Shown piece by piece: positions 5,413-14,093 of a stretch of 64,000 nt of DNA (position 1 is the first letter of the stretch; every line of letters starts with the position of its first letter). The position numbers and the translations under genes are program-made. A model generated the notes under the pieces. The model saw nothing but the letters and a program-made list of their open reading frames with translations, searched no databases and was not told the DNA's origin. Location: positions 1 through 64,000 of IMG/VR virus record IMGVR_UViG_3300032293_000766. One strand, 5' to 3'. This DNA is from a virus.

Positions 5413-6465
5413 ATGAAAAAGGCTATTATATTTGGAATCACTGGACAGGACGGCAGTCACCTAGCAGACCTATTATTAGAGAAAGATTATAGTGTCATTG
5501 GTGTAACTCGTCGCTGTAGTGTGGATAATACCCAAAGATTAAAACATCTGTCTGATTGTGATAGCTTCAATTTGATCGAAGGGGATATAACAGATGTAAG
5601 TAGTGTAATTAATATTTTTAAGAATAACGAAGATGTAGATGAGGTCTATAATCTAGCCGCACAATCGCATGTTGCAACCTCGTTTAGCCAACCAGCATTA
5701 ACATGGGACATAACCGGCAAAGGCTGCTTAAATGTACTCCAAGCTATTGTGGATACAGGTAATAATTGCAAATTTTACCAAGCCTCATCTAGTGAAATGT
5801 TTGGTAGTTCATTTGATCTAGATAAAGATGGAAGTAAATATCAAGACGAAAATACTAAATTTATGCCCAACTCACCATACGCTATATCAAAATGCGCGGC
5901 ACATTATTTAGTTAGATTGTATCGTGATGCTTACAATGTGCATGGTAGCTGTGGAATATTATTCAATCACGAAGGCCCGCGAAGAGGCGATAATTTCGTA
6001 ACCCAAAAAATAGTCAAATGGACTGTGAGTTTTAAGAAATGGCTAAATTCTATTAATCATTCATCAAATAATGTGTTTGTTAATAACCATAATATTATTG
6101 TCGGTGACAGCGTATTTCCAAAATTAAAGCTTGGAAATATAGATACATATAGAGATTGGGGATATGCTGGAGATTATGTTGAAGCTATGTGGCTTATGCT
6201 ACAGCAAGAAATACCAGACGATTATGTGATTTGCACTGGCAACTCACACACTGTTTGGGAATTTCTAGATCTTTGTTTTAAGTATACTAATTTAGATAGC
6301 ATTATAGATTGGAAAGATGCTATGTATATTGATCCGCAGTTAGTTAGACCCTCAGAAGTCCCATACTTACGCGGTGATTGTTCAAAAGCAAAAAGTGTTC
6401 TAGGTTGGAGTCCAAAGCATGATCTATACGGATTGGTGAAACTGATGATAGATGCAAAACTATAG
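5413..6465 (+). CDS. gmd: GDP-mannose 4,6-dehydratase
   Basis: Full-length (350 residues) extended short-chain dehydrogenase converting GDP-D-mannose to GDP-4-keto-6-deoxy-D-mannose, the precursor of GDP-fucose, GDP-rhamnose and related sugars. The N-terminal NAD(P) loop is GITGQDG (residues 8-14). The active-site segment is ASSSEMFG (S126, E128), with Y156 and K160 in SPYAISK. Family signatures GILFNHEGPRRGDNFVTQK, RDWGYAGDYVEAMWLML and RPSEVPYLRGD are all present, so the enzyme looks intact. It starts two bases after the preceding stop and overlaps the next gene, so it is co-expressed with the packaging genes. Possible uses are remodelling host surface polysaccharide or glycosylating phage components (inference). 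Confidence 0.93.
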   Translation: MKKAIIFGITGQDGSHLADLLLEKDYSVIGVTRRCSVDNTQRLKHLSDCDSFNLIEGDITDVSSVINIFKNNEDVDEVYNLAAQSHVATSFSQPALTWDITGKGCLNVLQAIVDTGNNCKFYQASSSEMFGSSFDLDKDGSKYQDENTKFMPNSPYAISKCAAHYLVRLYRDAYNVHGSCGILFNHEGPRRGDNFVTQKIVKWTVSFKKWLNSINHSSNNVFVNNHNIIVGDSVFPKLKLGNIDTYRDWGYAGDYVEAMWLMLQQEIPDDYVICTGNSHTVWEFLDLCFKYTNLDSIIDWKDAMYIDPQLVRPSEVPYLRGDCSKAKSVLGWSPKHDLYGLVKLMIDAKL

Positions 6466-6706
6466 ACTAACAATAGATCTTTCTGATGTATATCAAGAGC
6501 TAGTATCGTACTCTGTACATTTAATAGGATACACTATACCATTTTCTCTAGTTTTCATAGAAGCAGATAATTATGACGATGCGTGTTTTGTCGTAGTGGA
6601 TCGATTAATAAAGTACGTCTTAAAAAAAGATAAGTCCATAAAAAGTAGAATACTTTGTAGAAAAATCAAAAAATTTATTAGAATCACTAAAGTAGAAAAA
6701 CTATGA
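6452..6706 (+). CDS. Hypothetical protein, 84 residues
   Basis: Begins MQNYRLTIDLSDVYQELVSY, overlapping the end of the dehydratase gene by 14 bases, and ends overlapping the HNH gene by ATGA. It has a hydrophobic centre (LIGYTIPFSLVFIEA) and a very basic C-terminus (KYVLKKDKSIKSRILCRKIKK). The compact overlaps argue for a translated gene. No family is recognised. Confidence 0.7.
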   Translation: MQNYRLTIDLSDVYQELVSYSVHLIGYTIPFSLVFIEADNYDDACFVVVDRLIKYVLKKDKSIKSRILCRKIKKFIRITKVEKL

Positions 6707-6969
6707 GTAATAGAAAAATTTCAGAAGATGTCTATAAGCGTTTTACTCAGGATGTAAAAAAACGAGATAAAAGACAATGCCAAATGCCAGGATGTAAATC
6801 TAAAAGTAGGTTGCAAGTTCATCATATAAAAATGTGGTCTAGTGCAGCATCTCTAAGATATGATACTGATAATGGTATTACTTTATGTAAATCTTGCCAT
6901 GATAGCATCAAGAACAAAGAAAAACAATACGAAAAATTATTTAGAGAGATAGTAGATGGCAAACTATAA
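6703..6969 (+). CDS. HNH endonuclease
   Basis: An 88-residue protein with a compact HNH fold: zinc ligands C26 and C31 (CQMPGC), the HNH histidine pair H40-H41 (VHHI), N57 and the C-terminal CKSCH (C62, C65, H66). In many phages a free HNH protein next to the terminase genes cooperates with TerL in cutting concatemeric DNA (HK97 gp74 class). Position five frames upstream of TerL fits this, although a homing-type or general nuclease cannot be excluded. It overlaps both neighbours by a few bases. Confidence 0.85.
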   Translation: MSNRKISEDVYKRFTQDVKKRDKRQCQMPGCKSKSRLQVHHIKMWSSAASLRYDTDNGITLCKSCHDSIKNKEKQYEKLFREIVDGKL

Positions 6970-7459
6970 AGTCGCACCACCTTTTACTGTAATTAAGGAC
7001 ACTAGAGAACAGGAGGGTTATTACTTTAGTAAATTCAACACATGCGCTGGCATGATTGATCAAAAACTAGATACTGGTGACTATACAATACAAGGCTTAG
7101 AAGATAAAGTTTGTATAGAGCGCAAAGGATGTGTGGAAGAATTAGCTATAAATTTGGGACAAAAAAAACATCAGTTCCTACAAGAGATTGACCGTATGCA
7201 ATCATTCCCACATAGATTTATAGTTTTAGAGTTTTCTTTGGAAGAATTAATAAAGTTTCCCGAAGATACCAGAATACCTATTAAAAATCAATCATCATTA
7301 AAAATTACTGGCAAATACATGCTTAAGTGCATAGTTGAATTTCAAATATACAATAACATCAATGTCTTATTCTGCGGAAATAAAAAGTCAGCATTCCTTG
7401 CTGTTAGTAGCATTTTTAAGCGAATTAATGAAATGTACACTATTGGAAGAAAGAAATAA
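6956..7459 (+). CDS. ERCC4/XPF-type nuclease
   Basis: The 167-residue protein has the XPF/Mus81 nuclease core: KDTREQ (D15), LDTGDYTI (G41-D42) and the signature IERKG (E55, R56, K57), equivalent to the family GD...ERKxxxD. The family's last acidic position appears as Glu (VEEL). A helix-hairpin-helix domain is absent, as in other short phage and archaeal versions. Such enzymes cut branched DNA. Next to the HNH and terminase genes, a role in trimming replication intermediates before packaging is plausible. It overlaps the HNH gene by 14 bases. Confidence 0.85.
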   Translation: MANYKVAPPFTVIKDTREQEGYYFSKFNTCAGMIDQKLDTGDYTIQGLEDKVCIERKGCVEELAINLGQKKHQFLQEIDRMQSFPHRFIVLEFSLEELIKFPEDTRIPIKNQSSLKITGKYMLKCIVEFQIYNNINVLFCGNKKSAFLAVSSIFKRINEMYTIGRKK

Positions 7460-7460
7460 T

Positions 7461-8087
7461 ATGGCAATTACACATGACAAATTGTTTGATTTACATAATT
7501 ATGGCTGCAATATAAAGACTAGAGAAATATTTTTGCATAATACTTATGCATCAGACGAGAACAGTAATCCCGGCGTTGAATATAAAATGGCTAATACGTT
7601 CATAAAAAATGTACGTGTTTTGGAACAAGATAACAACAATGAAATTTTCATACATATGCATAGTATAGGTGGAGAATGGTCTGACGGAATGGCTATATTC
7701 GATACTATTACTATGTGCAAATCCCATGTAACCATAATAGTTTATGGACAGGCAGAGTCTATGAGTAGTATCATTTTACAAGCTGCTGATAAACGACTTA
7801 TGACGCCAAATTCTTACTTTATGTCCCATTTTGGCTCTAGCGATGCTAATGGTCATTATTTAAATGTTCAAAACTGGGTTAAATATGAGAAAAACCTTTG
7901 TGACATCATGATGGATATTTATGCTAGCAGATGCGTAAAAGGTAAATATTTCAAAGATCAGAATTGGGATTTAACAAAAGTCAAAAACTTTCTTTATAGA
8001 AAGATGAAGAATGGCGATTGGTATATAAACGCTAATGATGCAGTAAACTATGGATTTGCTGATAAGGTTATTACATCATGGGAGTAA
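7461..8087 (+). CDS. ClpP-like serine protease
   Basis: The start at 7461 (MAITHDKLFDLHNYG) follows a GGAAGAAAG ribosome site; a longer frame overlapping the nuclease gene lacks one. The protein is a ClpP/S14-type peptidase of 208 residues: oxyanion motif HMHSIGGEWSDGMA, nucleophile S100 in GQAESMSS, H123 in FMSHFG, and D186 aligned with the ClpP triad Asp, before the terminal AVNYGFADKV. All three catalytic residues are present. ClpP-fold proteases serve as prohead maturation proteases in many phages, although here it precedes the large terminase and a second protease-like domain lies in 12136-13599. It overlaps TerL by ten bases. Confidence 0.88.
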   Translation: MAITHDKLFDLHNYGCNIKTREIFLHNTYASDENSNPGVEYKMANTFIKNVRVLEQDNNNEIFIHMHSIGGEWSDGMAIFDTITMCKSHVTIIVYGQAESMSSIILQAADKRLMTPNSYFMSHFGSSDANGHYLNVQNWVKYEKNLCDIMMDIYASRCVKGKYFKDQNWDLTKVKNFLYRKMKNGDWYINANDAVNYGFADKVITSWE

Positions 8088-10054
8088 ATGATCTTAAAAT
8101 AGTAGAAGAAGCATGGCTTGGTTTAGATCAAGTTGGAAGCAACTTTTTTAATCCTATGCAATTCGTTGCTTCTGATGATGAAGAATTTAATATAAGATTA
8201 GCTTGGCTTATGACCCAGCCCGACTATCTTCCATTTATAGCCAAGCATATTTTAAACACTCAACTTCTTCCATCTCAATCTTTGATTTTAAGAGAACTAT
8301 GGGAGCGTAAATTTCCTATGCTTATCGCTACTCGCGGCGCGGGAAAGTCTTTTATGCTTTCACTATATTCCATACTACGCGCATTAATACTACCAAAAAG
8401 AAAAATTGTTATTGTTGGTGCTGCTTTTCGTCAGTCCAAAATATTGTTTGAATACATGGAAACGATATGGAACAATTCTCCAATGTTGAGAGATGTTTGC
8501 GATGGAGACAGTGGCCCAAGAAGAGATACTGATCGTTGTACTCTTAAGCTTAATGATAGCACTATAACCTGTTTACCTTTAGGTGATGGTCAAAAGATTA
8601 GAGGTCAACGCGCCAACGATATCATATGCGACGAATTCGCGTCTGTTCCAAGAGAAATTTTCGAAAACGTTGTTGCCGGTTTCGCTGCTGTTAGTGCTAA
8701 CCCAGTAGAAAATGTAAAGAGATTGGCAGCAGAGCAAAAAGCTATAGAATTAGGTATTGATCTTGATAAACCTGTAGAGATCAAAAAAGACAATCAAATT
8801 ATTTTATCTGGAACTGCTTACTATGATTTTAATCACTTTGCTACTTATTGGAAAAAGTGGAAATCTATAATTAAAAGCAAGGGTGATGTAAACATGTTAC
8901 GCGAAATTTTTGGAGAAGATCCTCCAGAAAATTTTGATTGGAAACAATATTCTATAATACGTATACCATACGAACTATTACCTAGAGGCTTCATGGATGC
9001 TGATCAAGTAGCAAGATCTAAAGCTACTGTACATACTGGTATTTATCAAATGGAATATGGAGCTTGTTTCACAAGAGATTCTCAAGGATTTTTTAAGAGA
9101 TCATTGGTAGAATCCTGTATCGCTTCAGTATCTAATAACATCATAGACAGTAACGGTAATACGATACATTTTAATGCGTCTTTAATTGGTAATAAAGAAA
9201 AGCGTTATGTATATGGCGTAGACCCCGCTTCAGAAGTTGATAATTTTAGTATTGTTGTTTTAGAACTAGATGGTAACTATAGAAAAATAGTACATTGCTG
9301 GACAACTACGCGAACAGAGCATAAAGAAAAAGTTAAAAAGGGATATGTATCTGAAACAGACTTCTACTCATATTGTGCTAGAAAAATTAGAGATTTAATG
9401 CAGCTATTTCCATGCCTACACGTTTCTATTGACGCGCAGGGCGGCGGTATAGCAGTCATGGAATCGTTGCACGATAAAGATAAATTAAAACCTGGAGAAT
9501 TTCTAGTATGGCCTACTATTGAAGATAGTAAACCAAAGGATACAGACGATGAGCGCGGATTACACATATTAGAGATGTGTCAATTTGCTAGACATGATTG
9601 GCTAGCAGAAGCGAATCATGGAATGAGAAAGGATTTTGAAGACAAGGTTCTACTGTTCCCAGATTTTGACGCTATTAGTTTGGCTATATCTGAATCAGAA
9701 GATATATCTAGAAGTCGAATGTTTGACACTTTAGAAGAATGCGTAATTGAGATTGAAGAACTAAAAGATGAATTATCTATGATACAAATGACTCAAACTT
9801 CTAATGGTAGAGATAGGTGGGACACCCCAGAAGTTTTAGTTCGTACTGGTAAAAAAAATAAGATCAGAAAAGATAGATACTCTGCATTATTAATGGCAAA
9901 CATGGCTGCGCGTACAATACAAAGAACACCGACTGCTCACGAATACAATTTTTATGGCGGATTTGCTAATGGAGATTATCAAAAGAAGAACAAGGATGAA
10001 GATTACTATTCTGGCCCAAGCTGGTTTACTGACACTATGAAAGATGTGTATTAA
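8078..10054 (+). CDS. terL: Terminase large subunit
   Basis: 658-residue packaging motor. The ATPase domain shows Walker A ATRGAGKS (K90) and Walker B IICDEFA (D185, catalytic E186). The C-terminal RNase H-like nuclease has its three acidic positions: D382 (GVDPAS), D452 (SIDAQGGG) and D599 (RKDRYSA). It powers DNA entry through the portal and cuts the concatemer. The start overlaps the ClpP-like gene. A long insertion-rich linker (about residues 200-300) separates ATPase and nuclease, as in other large phages. The last codons contain a GTGTATTAA motif that may promote transcription of the portal gene. Confidence 0.96.
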   Translation: MGVNDLKIVEEAWLGLDQVGSNFFNPMQFVASDDEEFNIRLAWLMTQPDYLPFIAKHILNTQLLPSQSLILRELWERKFPMLIATRGAGKSFMLSLYSILRALILPKRKIVIVGAAFRQSKILFEYMETIWNNSPMLRDVCDGDSGPRRDTDRCTLKLNDSTITCLPLGDGQKIRGQRANDIICDEFASVPREIFENVVAGFAAVSANPVENVKRLAAEQKAIELGIDLDKPVEIKKDNQIILSGTAYYDFNHFATYWKKWKSIIKSKGDVNMLREIFGEDPPENFDWKQYSIIRIPYELLPRGFMDADQVARSKATVHTGIYQMEYGACFTRDSQGFFKRSLVESCIASVSNNIIDSNGNTIHFNASLIGNKEKRYVYGVDPASEVDNFSIVVLELDGNYRKIVHCWTTTRTEHKEKVKKGYVSETDFYSYCARKIRDLMQLFPCLHVSIDAQGGGIAVMESLHDKDKLKPGEFLVWPTIEDSKPKDTDDERGLHILEMCQFARHDWLAEANHGMRKDFEDKVLLFPDFDAISLAISESEDISRSRMFDTLEECVIEIEELKDELSMIQMTQTSNGRDRWDTPEVLVRTGKKNKIRKDRYSALLMANMAARTIQRTPTAHEYNFYGGFANGDYQKKNKDEDYYSGPSWFTDTMKDVY

Positions 10055-10055
10055 T
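10046..10055 (+). promoter_or_regulatory. Putative late promoter motif GTGTATTAAT
   Basis: The motif overlaps the TerL stop codon, 48 bases before the portal start. It is followed by a TTGTTA/TAACAA inverted repeat in the leader. Confidence 0.4.
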
Positions 10056-10093
10056 TGTTATTGAACTAACAATCTAACTGATAAGGATTTAAT

Positions 10094-12100
10094 ATGACTG
10101 ACGACATGATTACATGGTCTGACGATGATCAAAACAGCAAGAGTGTTGCTATGAGCAAATTAAGTGAAAGCGTAAGCGAATATTCTTCTGTTAATAAATC
10201 TACTGGTAATCATTACAGAAATTTCATAGACATTGAGCCTAATAGATCAGTAAGACCCGGTTTTACTCATAAAGATTATTATGCATTTAGGCCAGAAGAA
10301 GCAGTTCCTACTGAACAACGCAGAATCATAAAAATGTGCATGGAAGCATATGACAAAGTTGGAATTATTCGTAATATTATTGATTTAATGGGAGACTTTG
10401 GTAGTCAAGGTATACAAATTGTACATCGTGATAAAAGTGTAGAAAAATTTTATCAGCAATGGTTTAAAAGTATAAATGGTAAAGAGCGATCAGAAAGATT
10501 TCTTAATAACTTATACAAATGCGGTAATGTAATTATATATCGAAGCTATGCTAAAGTAACGCCACAGTTAAATAATTACATGAAATCTATTGCTAGTGAT
10601 ATTAAAGTTGAAGTACCAAATGCTGAAAAAAATTTAATTCCCTGGAGATATAACTTTTTTAATCCGCTTACAGTTGCTATGAAAGATGGGAACTTGTCAC
10701 TTTTCATGGGACTAAAGAATTTTTCAATAAAAGCAGATAACTTTCTTGATAAATTTCAGTCTGGCAATATACCAAGTCACGTTCTTGAAAGTCTACCAAA
10801 AAATGTAAAACAAAGTTTACTTAATGGAGAGAGGGATATTCCACTAGACCCAGAGAGATTAAGCGTTTTTTACTACAAGAAAGACGATTGGAGACAGTGG
10901 GCGAACCCTATGATATATGCTATTTTAGATGATATTGTCATGTTAGAAAAAATGAGACTAGCAGATTTATCAGCCCTAGACGGAGCTATATCAAATATAA
11001 GACTATGGACGCTTGGTAACTTAGAATATAAAATCTTACCCAATAAAGCCGCTATCAATAAACTAAGAGATATATTAGCAAGCAACGTGGGTGGAGGAAC
11101 AATGGAATTAGTATGGGGTCCAGAGCTTTCATTTACTGAGTCAAGCAGTGAAGTATATAAATTCCTAGGTTCTGAAAAATACACATCGGTTTTAAACAGT
11201 ATATATGCTGGCCTTGGTGTTCCACCAACTTTAACTGGTATGGCAACAAACGGTGGAGGATTTACCAATAACTTTATATCACTAAAAACTCTTGTCGAAA
11301 GACTACAATACGGACGCGATCAATTGGCAGGTTTTTGGGAGAAGGAAATTGAGATAATTAGAAAAGCTATGGGTTTTAGACATAAGGCTCATATACAATT
11401 TGATCAAATGACATTATCTGATGAGGCTGCTGAAAAGAATTTATTAATACAATTAGCTGATAGGGATATTATCAGTCATGAAACTTTAATTGAACGATTT
11501 AAAGAAATTCCAGATATAGAAAGAATAAGACTAAAAAGAGAAATGGACAGAAGAGACAGTGTTGGTCCACCTAAAGCTAGTCCTTTTCATAACGCTAATC
11601 AAAAATTGGAGTTAGAAAAAATGGACAAGCAATCTAAGATCGATAAACAAAATGCCCCTAAACCTGTTCAGCCCTCTAATCCAAACGGTCGCCCACCACT
11701 AAAGCAAGACACTAATATTAGGAAAAAGAGGGTTGACAAACCTAGGTCTAAGCCGGGAGTTGCAGAGCTTTTAGTCTGGTCAGAAAATACTATGAGTGCT
11801 ATTTCTTCTCTTATAGTTGAGCCATATTTGAATGGTCTTAATAAATCTAATCTTAGACAGTTAACAAAAAGCGAGTGTAAACAGTTAGAAAATATTAAAC
11901 TAGATATTTTTACTAATATAAATCCATTATCTAGTGTATCAAATGAAGATATAGTATCATTATTAAAAGCTAATTCAAAAACTCCACAAGATTTCAAAAA
12001 AATCCTTAAAACAAGCGGTATATCTTTAGATAAGCTAAGTCTAGAAGAATACAAAAATAGCGTACTTGGTAAGTATATAGAGTACACTATGCAATTTTAA
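10094..12100 (+). CDS. Portal protein
   Basis: This 668-residue protein directly follows TerL and has the layout of dodecameric portal proteins: a charged N-terminus, an alpha/beta wing and stem region with a conserved-type segment near GVPPTLTGMATNGGGFTNN and KTLVERLQYGRDQLAGFWEK (about residues 375-420), then a basic low-complexity linker (residues 515-565) and a helical C-terminal crown. It forms the DNA channel at one capsid vertex and docks the terminase. The ribosome site is AAGGA. Identification rests on position, size and these segments; there is no single diagnostic motif. Confidence 0.85.
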   Translation: MTDDMITWSDDDQNSKSVAMSKLSESVSEYSSVNKSTGNHYRNFIDIEPNRSVRPGFTHKDYYAFRPEEAVPTEQRRIIKMCMEAYDKVGIIRNIIDLMGDFGSQGIQIVHRDKSVEKFYQQWFKSINGKERSERFLNNLYKCGNVIIYRSYAKVTPQLNNYMKSIASDIKVEVPNAEKNLIPWRYNFFNPLTVAMKDGNLSLFMGLKNFSIKADNFLDKFQSGNIPSHVLESLPKNVKQSLLNGERDIPLDPERLSVFYYKKDDWRQWANPMIYAILDDIVMLEKMRLADLSALDGAISNIRLWTLGNLEYKILPNKAAINKLRDILASNVGGGTMELVWGPELSFTESSSEVYKFLGSEKYTSVLNSIYAGLGVPPTLTGMATNGGGFTNNFISLKTLVERLQYGRDQLAGFWEKEIEIIRKAMGFRHKAHIQFDQMTLSDEAAEKNLLIQLADRDIISHETLIERFKEIPDIERIRLKREMDRRDSVGPPKASPFHNANQKLELEKMDKQSKIDKQNAPKPVQPSNPNGRPPLKQDTNIRKKRVDKPRSKPGVAELLVWSENTMSAISSLIVEPYLNGLNKSNLRQLTKSECKQLENIKLDIFTNINPLSSVSNEDIVSLLKANSKTPQDFKKILKTSGISLDKLSLEEYKNSVLGKYIEYTMQF

Positions 12101-12109
12101 CTATTTTTT

Positions 12110-12119
12110 GTGTATTATC
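12110..12119 (+). promoter_or_regulatory. Putative late promoter motif GTGTATTATC
   Basis: Located 26 bases before the protease-scaffold gene, after a T-rich stretch; no -35 box is evident. Confidence 0.5.
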
Positions 12120-12135
12120 TTCATAAGAGGTAAAT

Positions 12136-13599
12136 ATGAACGTATATAAGAAAGAATTACAAGATGGTGTGGGAGAACTTGTAGAAAAACAAGTGTCCAT
12201 AGCATATTGTTCACCAGTTATACTTTCAGAAGAAAATGACCTTAATCCATCCTATGTCAACAAGGTTATAGCAAACAGTGCTAATCCTAAACAAATAGAT
12301 TTATATTACATTAAGTCTATTTTGGTTTCTACTGGATGGAATAAAAATGATGATGTCTTCGATTCAGCTGTAACTTGGGCTGCTCGTAAGACACCAGAAG
12401 ACAAACAATTCAATTTTATGCACAATGAGAATGACATTATTGGGCATATAACTGGTAGTTATGTAGTAGATCGTGATGGTGCGACTGTAGCTGATGTAGA
12501 AACTTATACTTCTGATTTCGATATCGTAACAGAAGCCGTATTATACAACAGTTGGACGAATCAAGAAAATAGAGACAGGATGAAGCAACTTATTGCCGAA
12601 ATTGAAGAAGGCAAATGGTTTGTTTCAATGGAATGTCTTTTTTCTGGATTTGATTACGCTGTAATGGATGAAAGTGGATCTACAGCATTATTACCAAGGA
12701 GTGAAGCGTCGGCGTTTTTAACAAAGCATTTAAGAGCTTATGGTGGAACTGGACAGTATGAAGGACGTAAGATAGGTAGATATTTAAAAGACATTTCTTT
12801 TTCTGGTAAAGGCTTGGTATCAAAGCCTGCCAACCCAAGAAGTGTCATCTTAGATGCTAGTCGTGCTAGCTCAGATAATACAATAACTTTTAAGTTTAAT
12901 CACAGTGAAGGAGATACTATGACAGATAACACAGTACTAGAACAGAACGTGACTGATCTTCGCGCTGAGTTAGCATCTCTCAAAGAAGAAAATGCTACAC
13001 TTCGTGCTTCAGTTGAAGCTTTTAATTCAAAAGAGCATGAAGATGTTGTTTCGAAGCTACAAGCTGAACTAACAACAAAGGCAGATTCAATTGAAAGTCT
13101 TAGTAAGTCATTATCAGAAAGAGATGTAACAATTTCATCTCTAGAAGAAGCTTTAGCTAAGTCTAAGGAAGAAATGATGAGCAAGGAAGAAGAACTCAAG
13201 ATGATGAAGAAGGAAAAGAGTAAGATGTCACGTAAAGCTAGTCTTCTAGATTTAGGTTTCTCAGAAGAAGAAACAGAAGAGTCTCTAGCTTCTTATGAAG
13301 AATTAGACGATACAAGTTTTGATCTCATCGTAGCCGCCATGAAGAAGGTTACAATGAAGAAGGAAAAGGCTCTTAAGCAAGAGGATAGTAAGAAAGACGC
13401 AAAAATGTTAGAGGAAAAGAAGGATAAGAAGTATGCTGAAGAAGAATCAAAGGCTGATGAAGTTACTGAAGAACTTTTCACAAACGTAGATTCAACCGAA
13501 GCCACTTTAATTAACGCTTCTGATGAGGTAGATCAATTAGAGGCCACAAGAGCAAGTATTGCAGAGTGGCTTGAGACAAACGTACTACGTGTTAAATAA
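12136..13599 (+). CDS. Prohead protease-scaffold fusion
   Basis: 487 residues in two parts. Residues 1-245 resemble an HK97-type (U35-like) prohead protease: H96 in FNFMHNENDIIGH, S164 in WFVSMECLF, and the characteristic SKPANPRS segment near residue 237. Residues 262-487 form a highly charged coiled coil typical of scaffolds, very rich in Glu and Lys. Fusion of protease and scaffold, which self-digests after assembly, is known in other phages. An in-frame ATG with its own ribosome site at 12919 would give the scaffold alone. The order portal, protease-scaffold, decoration, capsid is classical. The protease assignment is moderately sure; the scaffold is surer. Confidence 0.75.
   Translation: MNVYKKELQDGVGELVEKQVSIAYCSPVILSEENDLNPSYVNKVIANSANPKQIDLYYIKSILVSTGWNKNDDVFDSAVTWAARKTPEDKQFNFMHNENDIIGHITGSYVVDRDGATVADVETYTSDFDIVTEAVLYNSWTNQENRDRMKQLIAEIEEGKWFVSMECLFSGFDYAVMDESGSTALLPRSEASAFLTKHLRAYGGTGQYEGRKIGRYLKDISFSGKGLVSKPANPRSVILDASRASSDNTITFKFNHSEGDTMTDNTVLEQNVTDLRAELASLKEENATLRASVEAFNSKEHEDVVSKLQAELTTKADSIESLSKSLSERDVTISSLEEALAKSKEEMMSKEEELKMMKKEKSKMSRKASLLDLGFSEEETEESLASYEELDDTSFDLIVAAMKKVTMKKEKALKQEDSKKDAKMLEEKKDKKYAEEESKADEVTEELFTNVDSTEATLINASDEVDQLEATRASIAEWLETNVLRVK
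12919..13599 (+). CDS. Internal in-frame start: separate scaffold protein (predicted)
   Basis: Codon 262 of the fusion gene is an ATG (MTDNTVLEQNVTDLRAELAS) preceded by GAAGGAG with a spacing of six bases, as good as any gene start nearby. It begins exactly at the linker between the protease-like and coiled-coil halves, and would yield a 226-residue scaffold. This copies the lambda C/Nu3 arrangement, where the nested product is made in excess. It is inferred from sequence only. Confidence 0.5.
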   Translation: MTDNTVLEQNVTDLRAELASLKEENATLRASVEAFNSKEHEDVVSKLQAELTTKADSIESLSKSLSERDVTISSLEEALAKSKEEMMSKEEELKMMKKEKSKMSRKASLLDLGFSEEETEESLASYEELDDTSFDLIVAAMKKVTMKKEKALKQEDSKKDAKMLEEKKDKKYAEEESKADEVTEELFTNVDSTEATLINASDEVDQLEATRASIAEWLETNVLRVK

Positions 13600-13616
13600 T
13601 ATAAGGAGAAATAACT

Positions 13617-14066
13617 ATGGCTCTAAAATCAGATAGATATGAACTTCAAACTGATATCAGCTTTTTCTATAACGATGGAACTGCCACTCGCGGTGGCGTA
13701 GTTTCTCACGATACAACAGCTGGTTCAGGTGCTTCAATGGATCAAGGTGTCAATCTTGTTAAGTATTCAACAACTGGCATTCCAGTTGGCGTTCTTCTTA
13801 ACGACGTTGTAAACAAGGATCTAACTAGAACTCACCTTAATCTATATAAGGATGAAGTACAAAAGGGTGGCAAGGTAACAGTCCTACGTAAAGGATATGT
13901 AGTCACCAATAACGTAACTGGCACTCCGTCTGCTGGTGCTACCGCTTATCGCTGCACAGTAACCGCTGGAAATTTCAGTGCAGTTGCTAGCGGAAATAAG
14001 GTCGGAGCATTTTTAACTAGCAAAGACGAAGACGGTTATGCCAAAGTCGAAGTAAACCTTCCCTGA
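13617..14066 (+). CDS. Probable capsid decoration/stabilising protein
   Basis: A 149-residue, beta-rich, Gly/Thr-rich protein (MALKSDRYELQTDISFFYND; later GGKVTVLRKGYVVTNNVTG). Size, composition and its place between scaffold and major capsid protein match head decoration proteins that cement the expanded shell. A strong AAGGAG ribosome site and codon choice like that of the capsid gene suggest high expression. No diagnostic motif is present, so the assignment rests on context. Confidence 0.65.
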   Translation: MALKSDRYELQTDISFFYNDGTATRGGVVSHDTTAGSGASMDQGVNLVKYSTTGIPVGVLLNDVVNKDLTRTHLNLYKDEVQKGGKVTVLRKGYVVTNNVTGTPSAGATAYRCTVTAGNFSAVASGNKVGAFLTSKDEDGYAKVEVNLP

Positions 14067-14093
14067 CTAATTTAAACTAAAGGAGAAATTTTT

